12,581 bases of DNA, from contig JAAUTJ010000071.1 in assembly GCA_012031475.1 (NCBI GenBank), positions 1 through 12,581 on the forward strand, written 5' to 3'. The notes beneath the pieces were generated by a model that was not told the DNA's origin, searched no databases, and saw nothing but the letters and a program-made list of their open reading frames with translations. Below are positions 6,175 through 12,581 of this stretch, piece after piece (within the stretch, counting starts at the first letter, position 1; each line of letters opens with the position of its first letter). The stretch is from Leptolyngbyaceae cyanobacterium SM1_3_5. Its GTDB lineage: Bacteria; Cyanobacteriota; Cyanobacteriia; Elainellales; Elainellaceae. The position numbers were made by a program, and so were the translations under genes.

Positions 6175-8595
6175 ATGTCTGAATTAATCCAGGCTGTGTT
6201 GAAGCATGACGAAACAACGGATTTGCGCCAGTTCAGCCGCGAACTGCGCCAGCGCGACCAAAAATATCTGCTGCGAAACGACATTCTCGCGGCGTTCACA
6301 GACTACTGTGCTTCTCACAACAAGCCCGACGACTACGCGCACCGCTCCAACTTGGGCAAGCTGATCGCCTACGTGCAAGAAATCATTTTGGAGCCGGAAA
6401 GTTTGTGCGTGATCGTGCGGCCTCAAATTGCTCGCGAAGAAGTTTATCGAATTGGTGAAGACCTCACCGTAACGCCGCTCACTTCACAAGAACTGCTAGA
6501 TTTACGCGATCGACTGGTCAATCGCTTTCACCCCAACGAAGGCGACGTTTTAGAACTTGATTTTCAGCCGTTTTATGATTATTCTCCGTCAATTCGCGAC
6601 CCGAAAAACATCGGCAAAGGCGTTGAATTTCTCAACCGTTTTCTGTCGAGCAAGCTGTTCCAAGACCCGACGGAATGGCTCGAATCGCTCTTTCAATTTC
6701 TCAGTCTGCACAAATACAACGGCACACAGCTTTTAATCAACGAACGCATTCAATCGCAACAGCAACTTTCAGAACAAATCAAGCGGGCGATCGCGTTTGC
6801 GAGCGATCGCGCTCCCGAAGAATCCTACGAAAAATTTCGGTTTGACCTGCAAAATTTGGGCTTTGAACCGGGCTGGGGCAACACTGCCGATCGCATCCGC
6901 GAAACGCTGGGAATGCTCGATCAGCTAATCGATTCACCCGATCACCAAGCGCTTGAGGCATTTCTGTCGCGCATTCCGATGATCTTCCGCGTCGTCATGG
7001 TGTCGCCGCACGGCTGGTTTGGGCAAGAAGGCGTTTTGGGTCGGCCTGACACGGGCGGACAGGTCGTTTACATTCTCGATCAGGTGAAAAGTCTGGAGCA
7101 GGAGCTACAGCAAGAAATCAGTTTGGCGGGTCTGGATGTGCTGCAAGTTCATCCGAAAGTGATTGTGCTGACGCGCCTGATTGCCAACAGTGACGGGACG
7201 CTTTGTAACCAGCGGTTGGAGAAGATTTACAGTACGCAAAACGGCTGGATTTTGCGCGTTCCGTTCCGCGAATTCAACCCGACTTTGACACAAAATTGGA
7301 TTTCTCGATTTGAGATTTGGCCGTATTTGGAAACCTATGCGATCGATGCTGAGCGCGAACTTTTAGCTGAGTTTGAAGGCCGTCCTGACCTAATCATCGG
7401 CAACTATTCTGACGGCAATCTCGTGGCATTTTTGCTCGCTCGCAAGCTGAAAGTGACGCAGTGCAACATCGCCCATGCGCTGGAAAAATCGAAATATCTG
7501 TTCAGCAACCTTTAACTGGCAGGATCTCGAAGACAAATACCACTTCTCACTGCAATTCACCGCCGACTTGATCGCGATGAACGCGGCAAACTTCATCATC
7601 AGCAGCACCTATCAGGAAATCGTTGGAACGCCGGATAGCGTCGGGCAGTATGAATCCTACCGTCGCTTCACAATGCCAGAGCTTTATCACGTCACTTCCG
7701 GCATTGATTTGTTCAGCCCAAAATTCAACGTGGTTCCGCCGGGAGTGAATGAAGTTACGTACTTTCCATACAGTCAGATGGAAGACCGAATTCCAGACGA
7801 TCGCGCCCGACTGGAAGAACTGCTTTTCACCCTCGAAGATTCCGATTCAGTCTATGGCAAACTGGACGACCCAGCGAAGCGTCCGCTGTTTTCAATGGCG
7901 CGGCTCGATCGCATCAAAACCTCACAGGTTTGGCCGAATGCTTTGGCAAAAGCCAAGCCCTGCAAGAGCGCTGCAATCTAATTTTGGTAGCCGGAAAACT
8001 GCGGGCGGAAGACTCAACCGACCATGAAGAAATCAGCGAAATTGAAAAGCTCTACCAGATCATTGAGCAGTACAATTTGAACGGCAAAATTCGCTGGTTG
8101 GGTGTGCGGTTGCCCAAGAGCGATTCGGGCGAAATCTATCGCGTCATTGCCGATCGCGAAGGCGTTTTTGTTCAGCCTGCTTTGTTTGAAGCATTTGGCT
8201 TAACCATTCTGGAAGCAATGATTTCGGGTCTGCCCACTTTCGGCACTCGATTTGGTGGTCCCCTAGAAATCATTCAAGACAAATACAACGGCTTCTACAT
8301 CAACCCCACCAATCAGGAAGAAATGGCGGAAATCATTCTGGAATTCATTTCCAAATGCGACCAAAATCCTGACTATTGGAAGCAAATCGCGCAGCGCGGC
8401 GTTGAGCGAGTCTACAGCACCTATACGTGGCGCATTCACACCTCAAAACTGCTCTCACTGGCAAAAATTTACGGCTTCTGGAACTACTCGTCCAAGGAGA
8501 ACCGTGAAGATATGCTGCGCTATGTTGAAATGCTGTTTCACCTGCTCTATAAGCCGAGGGCACAAGCACTGATGGAACAGCACATGCAGCGTTAG
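6175..8595 (+). CDS. susA: Sucrose synthase (two compensating single-base frameshifts)
   Basis: Sucrose synthase reversibly converts sucrose and a nucleoside diphosphate to nucleotide-glucose and fructose, feeding glycogen, polysaccharides or sucrose turnover. The ATG at 6175 has AGGA seven bases upstream. The N-terminal regulatory region (about 1-270) is followed by the GT4 GT-B domains. GWFGQEGVLGRPDTGGQVVY begins near residue 280, NIAHALEKSKYLFSNL and YHFSLQFTADLIAMNAANF follow, and FEAFGLTILEAMISGLPTFG contains the E-x7-E motif (E672 and E680). One extra A at 7514-7515 turns NLYWQDLED into a stop. One missing A in the run at 7916-7919 breaks DRIKNLTGLAECFG. The two cancel, leaving 806 residues, the length I recall for Anabaena SusA. 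All catalytic segments are retained, so the gene is probably functional and the indels are errors. A hairpin follows the stop. Confidence 0.96.
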
Positions 8596-8605
8596 ATTCG
8601 GTGAG

Positions 8606-8644
8606 GAGAAAGGGGATGATGCACATTCGATCGCCCCTTTTCTC
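8606..8644 (+). terminator. Hairpin downstream of susA
   Basis: GAGAAAGGGG at 8606-8615 pairs with CCCCTTTTCTC at 8634-8644 around an 18-base loop that contains ATCG. The right arm has four T's against three A's on the left, leaving one unpaired T. It starts 10 bases after the susA stop and is not followed by a long T-tract, so termination may be partial, or the hairpin may protect the 3' end of the susA mRNA. Confidence 0.55.
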
Positions 8645-8674
8645 TACACTGGAGAAGACGATCGAAACATCAGC

Positions 8675-9393
8675 GTGAGCATCAGCAACCTCACAACTCA
8701 ATCTCACATTGAGATCGGCGGAATTCCGATTCAAATTGTCCGAAAACCGATCAAAAATCTGAACCTATCTGTTCGTCCGCCGGATGGTCGTGTCCGCGTG
8801 GCTGTTCCCTGGCAAATGACAGATGAGCAGATTTGTTCGATCGTCAATTCTCGCCTCAACTGGATTAAAAAACATCAGGCCGCTTTTCGAGCCAATCCGC
8901 GTTTCTTGCAGCGGGAAATGCTGACAGGTGAAAGCCATGCGGTTTTTGGACAGCGTTGTTGTTTGGAAGTGATCGATCGCCCCGGTCGCTCCGAAATTAT
9001 CTTGAACGACAGTACGCTTCAGCTTTTTGTTCAGCCGGGAATTTCTGTTGAGAAAAAGCTTCGATCTTGAATCAGTGGTATCGCGATCGACTGAAAGCAG
9101 AAATTCCTGGCTTACTCGACTACTGGCAGCCAAAGATTAATCAGCAGGTGAGCGATTGGGGCATCAAAAAAATGAAAACTCGCTGGGGAAGCTGCAACAT
9201 TTCAGAGCGGCGAATTTGGCTGAATCTAGAGCTTGCCAAGTATCCGATCGAATGCCTCGAATATGTTTTGGTACACGAATTAGTCCATCTTCTAGAGCGC
9301 TATCACAACGATCGATTCAAAGCCTACATGAATCAGTTACTTCCGCACTGGTCGCACTGCCACAACCTCTTAAACCCAAAACCAAATCGGTAA
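8675..9393 (+). CDS. YgjP-type (SprT-like) zinc metallopeptidase, single-base frameshift
   Basis: The product starts at the GTG at 8675. The N-terminal half reads IEIGGIPIQIVRKPIKNLNL, then SVRPPDGRVRVAVPWQ and IKKHQAAF, the usual start of the YgjP/DUF45 family. The frame ends early at a TGA near 9068 because the A-run at 9053-9057 has five A's where six would read VEKKASILNQWYRDRL. After that repair the protein is 239 residues and includes MKTRWGSCN, EYVLVHELVHLLERYHNDRF with the HExxH zinc site, and a third histidine six residues on. The family is predicted to be zinc-dependent peptidases; in some genomes they accompany type I restriction systems, but none is seen here. The downstream gene starts three bases after the stop, so the two are probably translated from one transcript. 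Confidence 0.88.
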
Positions 9394-9396
9394 AAA

Positions 9397-9744
9397 ATGC
9401 CTCCAAAAATTCAAAGTTTTCATGCTCATGTTTATTACGATGCCGATACTCGTGACATCGCTGCTCAAGTTCGCGAAGGACTGGCGGCAGAATTTGAGGT
9501 GACGCTAGGACGCTGGCACGATCGACCGATCGGCCCCCATCCGCAAGCAATGTATCAAGTTGCGTTCGCGGTTGAGCAGTTTGGCGCGGTTGTGCCCTGG
9601 ATGATGCTCAATCGATCGAGCCTGGATATTCTCGTTCACGCCAATACCGGAGACGATGTAGCCGACCATACCGATCATGCGCTGTGGCTGGGTGACAAGC
9701 TGCCGTTAAATCTTGAAGTGTTGCGATCGACGCCATCTGCATAA
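9397..9744 (+). CDS. DOPA 4,5-dioxygenase family protein
   Basis: This intact 115-residue protein has the full pattern of the small DOPA 4,5-dioxygenase-like family. FHAHVYYD lies near the N-terminus, GRWHDRPIGPHPQAMYQVAF in the middle, PWMMLNRSSLDILVHANTGD after it, and DVADHTDHALWLG near the end. The conserved histidines (HAH, GPHP, VHANT, DHTDH) could bind iron. Fungal members cleave the ring of DOPA in betalain pigment synthesis. The cyanobacterial substrate is not known to me and probably is a small catechol or is unrelated to pigments. The ATG at 9397 lies three bases after the peptidase stop, suggesting translational coupling. An A/T-rich hairpin follows the gene, marking the likely end of the unit. 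Confidence 0.88.
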   Translation: MPPKIQSFHAHVYYDADTRDIAAQVREGLAAEFEVTLGRWHDRPIGPHPQAMYQVAFAVEQFGAVVPWMMLNRSSLDILVHANTGDDVADHTDHALWLGDKLPLNLEVLRSTPSA

Positions 9745-9770
9745 GTCTATCTTTGGGGGGTTACTGTTGC

Positions 9771-9794
9771 AAAAAGCAAAAATTTTGCTTTTTT
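9771..9794. terminator. A/T-rich hairpin with T-tract after the dioxygenase gene
   Basis: AAAAAGC at 9771-9777 pairs with GCTTTTT at 9787-9793. The arms can extend through the central AAAAATTTT, and the stretch ends in six T's. It lies 26 bases after the dioxygenase stop. The layout is that of an intrinsic terminator that could work in both directions, although the stem has only two G-C pairs and so may be weak. Confidence 0.5.
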
Positions 9795-9935
9795 CGCTGG
9801 GAGTAGGTTGAAAATTTCCGGAAAGCGATCGCCGCTACCGAAATACCAAGACATAGTGAAAGCCAGCTTTGATAATCGATCGGGCTGTCCTCATCCGACG
9901 ATTAGCAGTTGGCGCAAGTACGGAGAACTACCATC

Positions 9936-10887
9936 GTGACCGCAACGACCCACCCAGTAAACAGCGCCCGCTCCACCCAAGAGAGCCTGCGCGTTTTATT
10001 TTTCCAGATCGAAGCCGAGCTTCACCGCAGCGATGCGTTTCGTCAAGCGATGTCGGGAGTGCAAAACCAAACGGGAAGCAGCGAGGGAATGCAGGCGTTG
10101 CTGAAGGCAGCAGGCCGAGAAGCGATTCGACTGGCGATGCGGCAAATGCTGCGCCACGCGCCGAAAGCGGAACCTGTGCCAGCAAAGCGTGAAAAGCGCG
10201 AGAAGCGATCGGAAGAACCCGCCACCGAATCCACGCTGTTGAATACGGCAGCGTCGATCGAGCCAGAACCCATCACGCCGCTTGTCGAGCCACAGGTGAT
10301 GACGCGCCCTGCTCCGCCGCCGATTACGCCGTTTGAGCAGCAGCGGCAAACTGCAATTGTGCAGGTTGGCGAAACGCTGCGCGAAGCACGATACGCGAAA
10401 GGACTTTCGATCGAGCAGGTTCACAGTCAAACCTGGGTTCCGATTCATCAGCTCAAAGCGCTGGAAGCGGGTTTGGTGGAGCAGTTGCCCGAAGATATTT
10501 TGTGCGCGGGTTCATTCGTCGCGTGGGCGACACGTTGGGACTTGATGGCTGCGAGCTTTCGGATATGCTGCCGAGTTCGGATGCGGCGCAGTCGGTCGTT
10601 TCCGTTCTTGGTCACGATCGCGCATCGCCCCCATCGCTCAAGGTTGTCTTCAGCCTGCTCATCTGTATGTTGGCTATGTGGCTTTGATGGCGGGCGCGGT
10701 TGGCAGTTTGGCTTGGATTACCCAGCATCCCGTTTCGCCCGGACTGCTCGAAAAGATTGAGCCAGCCCCGCCAGCCCCAGAGCAGCAAACCAAACCGGGG
10801 GTGCGCTTTAGCGGGGTGCAGCGGCAAGCCGTCGCGCAGGCGATCGCGCAACCGCAAATGGTGACACCCGCCAGCGCTGGACTGTAA
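9936..10887 (+). CDS. RodZ-like helix-turn-helix membrane protein (two single-base frameshifts)
   Basis: The GTG at 9936 follows GGAGAA. An N-terminal region (about 1-75, with LFFQIEAELHRSDAFRQAM and LLKAAGREAIRLAMRQML) is followed by a charged and proline-rich linker. A RodZ/HTH_25-type helix-turn-helix comes next: VGETLREARYAKGLSIEQV, then VHSQTWVPIHQLKALEAG and LVEQLPED. A T-run at 10498-10501 is one T short; five T's give EDIFVRGFIRRVGDTLGLDG. A C-run at 10628-10632 is one C short; six give a path into LQPAHLYVGYVALMAGAVGS, a single membrane helix. The tail is short and proline-rich, ending in VTPASAGL. Repaired length is 317 residues. In RodZ the HTH faces the cytoplasm and binds MreB. 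Here the HTH is preceded by about 130 residues and the external domain is short, so a cell-shape role is only a possibility. Confidence 0.8.
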
Positions 10888-11250
10888 GTTGAGCGATCGG
10901 AAAATCGAATTTTTGAAGTTCAATTAAAATTTTGGCCGCGATCGATACTTTTCCATTCCTTGAGGATTTTTGGATGGAGATGAATCGATCGCGGTTTAAT
11001 TTTCTGTTGATCTTCCGAACCGGGGAGATAGAGATTTCACCGACACCCATTCAAACCAAACATTCAAACCAATCGATCGATCATCCCCTCAACGCTGTAA
11101 TATATAACTCTACTCAAGGCAAGCTATAGGCTAGGATTGCGCTAAGCTCTACCCAATTTTGGTTTGTTTCCTGGTCTTCCTTCACATTGGCAAATTGCTT
11201 TTTGCGCTTAATTTCCTGGTTTCGTTTACTGTTTTGAGTGTGAATATCTC
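10888..11250. other. Intergenic region upstream of the Crp/Fnr gene
   Basis: This 363-base AT-rich stretch has no credible gene. It holds a near-tandem 12-bp repeat CATTCAAACCAA at 11048-11059 and 11061-11072, then an AT-rich patch TGTAATATATAAC near 11096-11108 that could contain a -10 element with no clear -35. The word TTTCCTGGT occurs at 11167-11175 and again at 11212-11220. The promoter of the downstream regulator is probably here. Confidence 0.5.
11048..11072. repeat. 12-bp direct repeat CATTCAAACCAA, two copies
   Basis: Two identical 12-base copies are separated by a single A, a period of 13. They lie about 25 bases before an AT-rich promoter-like patch and about 180 bases before the Crp/Fnr gene. 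They may be a regulator binding site or a simple local duplication; nothing in the sequence decides between these. Confidence 0.6.
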
Positions 11251-11961
11251 ATGCCGCTCATGGAAGACCGATTTAGCCCCCGTGAATCTCGAAATTCTGC
11301 CCTGATTCGATCGGCACCTTTTTTTGAAGGCTTGCCGGAAGCAGTGGTGGACAAGGCAACCGCGCAGGTGGTGACGCGATCGCATCCGGCTAATCAGGTG
11401 ATTTTGCTGGAAAATGATTGGGGCAGTGCAGTCTATTTTATTCTCAGCGGTTGGGTGAAAATCCGTACTTACAACATTGACGGTAAGGAAGTGACGCTGA
11501 ATATTTTGGGCAGAAATGAACTGTTTGGCGAAATGGCTCCGCTGGATGAAGTGCCGCGATCGACTGACGTAATCACGCTGTCGCCCACGATGATCGGCAG
11601 TATGCCCGCTCAAGATTTTGTGCATCTGCTCAACACCGAAGCCCAAGCCGGAATTCGTCTGGCGCAACTGATGGCGCGACGACTGCGGCAGGTGAATCGG
11701 CGGTTGCGATTGCGCGAGTCAGATAGCGTCTCGCGGGTTGCAGATATTTTGATCTTCATCGCAGAAGGGCAGGGGCAGCGGCGCGATAAGGGCATTGAAA
11801 TTCCCAATTTGCCGCATCGGGAACTGAGCAGCCTCAGCGGACTAGCCCGCGAAACGGTGACGCGGGTACTCAGCAAGCTGGAGCGCAAGGGCTTGATCGT
11901 GCGCGATCGCGAGACGATGTTCATTCCCGATCTGGATGCCTTAGAGCGCATCCTCGTCTAG
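11251..11961 (+). CDS. Crp/Fnr family transcriptional regulator
   Basis: This intact protein has 236 residues from the ATG at 11251, or 233 from the ATG at 11260 (MEDRFSP), which matches the start I recall in cyanobacterial homologues. Neither has a clear ribosome binding site. The N-terminal half is a cyclic-nucleotide-binding beta-barrel: HPANQVILLENDWGSAVYFI, then LSGWVKIRTYNIDGKEVTL and ELFGEMAPLDEVPRSTDV. The last has the G-E...R-S spacing of a phosphate-binding cassette, so a cyclic nucleotide ligand is possible. A long dimerisation helix (LAQLMARRLRQVNRRLRLR) leads to the Crp-type winged helix with LPHRELSSLSGLARETVTRV from about residue 187. No FNR-type iron-sulphur cysteines are seen. 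It is related to the SyCRP group, but which subgroup it belongs to is uncertain. The universal stress gene follows on the same strand 126 bases later. Confidence 0.93.
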   Translation: MPLMEDRFSPRESRNSALIRSAPFFEGLPEAVVDKATAQVVTRSHPANQVILLENDWGSAVYFILSGWVKIRTYNIDGKEVTLNILGRNELFGEMAPLDEVPRSTDVITLSPTMIGSMPAQDFVHLLNTEAQAGIRLAQLMARRLRQVNRRLRLRESDSVSRVADILIFIAEGQGQRRDKGIEIPNLPHRELSSLSGLARETVTRVLSKLERKGLIVRDRETMFIPDLDALERILV

Positions 11962-12087
11962 CTGCAACGAAATATTAAGCTCTATTAAGAAAGTTTGGCT
12001 TGCATCACAGTTGCGATCGCACATTGGATCAGTTGCGGTAATTTTGGGATAAGTTCCCTCCTGACCTCGACCCAGTGGAGTAGATCT

Positions 12088-12575
12088 ATGTGTTTTAAGC
12101 GCGTTTTGGCCGCGATCGATGCGTCTTCGCTCAGTCAGCTTGTGTTCAATCAGGCGTTGGAAATTGCCGAGCGTGACGGAGCGATTTTGAAGTTGTTCCA
12201 CAGCATGAATTGCGACATGCTGGCCGGAATGCCGCACTATTCCAGCGAGCTTGGTTTGTCGCCGCAGTTTGTCACCGTCGCGCAGCACAATCAGCACTAC
12301 ATCGACCAGCAAAGCCGCGAAGTGCGCGATCTCCTGCGACGATATTGCGAACTGGCTCATGCCAAAAATGTGCCCGTCGAGTTTGAATCGCGCCTTTCCG
12401 ATGCTGGACAAGGCTTGTGTCAGGCGGCAGCAGATTGGCGAGCCGATCTGGTCGTGGTCGGGCGGCGCGGCAGACGCGGGCTGACCGAAGCGCTGTTGGG
12501 CAGCGTCAGCAACTACGTTCTGCATCATGCGCCTGTGCCGTTTTGGTGATTCAGTCGCCCGTTCAAATGCCGTGA
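12088..12575 (+). CDS. Universal stress protein, UspA family (frameshift at 3' end)
   Basis: The ATG at 12088 has GGAG eight bases upstream. The product begins MCFKRVLAAIDASSLSQLVF, with the conserved D of the ATP site, and later has ADLVVVGRRGRRGLTEALLG followed by SVSNYVLHHAP. This contains the G-x2-G-x9-G-S nucleotide-binding motif of ATP-binding UspA proteins. As written it ends VPFW at 12549. If the CC at 12532-12533 were CCC, it would end CAVLVIQSPVQMP at the TGA at 12573-12575, giving 162 residues and the usual final beta strand (CAVLVIQ) of the family. That is almost certainly the true end. The role is cytoplasmic stress survival, with targets unknown. It may share regulation with the upstream Crp-like gene. 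Confidence 0.92.
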
Positions 12576-12581
12576 GCGATC

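Noticed and set aside
8675..9393. Part of a type I restriction system
   Set aside because: YgjP-type peptidases sometimes sit next to hsd genes, but no HsdR, HsdM or HsdS sequence is found in the window.
11182..11667. 161-codon minus-strand frame overlapping the Crp/Fnr gene
   Set aside because: It is a shadow of the intact regulator on the plus strand with no independent support.
1..12581. Mobile element, CRISPR array, tRNA or rRNA
   Set aside because: No transposase, long terminal inverted repeats, regularly spaced repeats or tRNA-like cloverleaf with conserved arms was found on either strand by eye.

Overview
The window is chromosomal DNA from a cyanobacterium, probably a filamentous one. 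At least fifteen copies of the octamer GCGATCGC (HIP1) and very frequent GATC/CGATCG runs are typical of that phylum. So is the gene content: cyanobacterial-type sucrose synthase, ThyX, a small armadillo-type membrane protein, an rpmG-rpsR-RNase II cluster and a SyCRP-like Crp/Fnr regulator. These are mostly housekeeping and central-metabolism genes. I see no mobile element, CRISPR array, tRNA or rRNA, and no convincing novel multi-gene system.

Layout from left to right. Bases 1-1702 are on the minus strand and read RDD membrane protein, rpmG (L33), rpsR (S18), then the 5' part of an RNase II/R-family gene that runs off the left edge. The last two are separated by a G-rich inverted repeat. 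moeA (1740-3029, plus) diverges from the RDD gene and converges on an exported protein of unknown function (3063-3915, minus), with a hairpin terminator shared at their ends. Further minus-strand genes are thyX (4104-4827) and an armadillo-type membrane protein (4901-5656). After a 518-bp gap come the plus-strand genes: susA (6175-8595), a YgjP-type HExxH metallopeptidase (8675-9393), a DOPA 4,5-dioxygenase family protein (9397-9744), a RodZ-like helix-turn-helix membrane protein (9936-10887), a Crp/Fnr regulator (11251-11961) and a universal stress protein (12088-12575).

The most striking feature is that eight of the fourteen protein genes are interrupted by single-base indels, ten in all. 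Most lie in short homopolymers, and each can be repaired by adding or removing one base to give an uninterrupted family-like protein. They hit rpmG, thyX, susA (twice), the RNase gene at its start codon, the peptidase, the RodZ-like gene (twice), the exported protein and the 3' end of the universal stress gene. The six other genes are open. This pattern fits sequencing or assembly error far better than gene decay, so the affected genes are annotated here as full-length genes with the likely indel stated.

Functional links are modest: translation and RNA decay (rpmG, rpsR, RNase), molybdenum cofactor (moeA), dTMP synthesis (thyX), sucrose cleavage and synthesis (susA), and a possible regulator/stress pair (Crp-like, Usp) at the right end.
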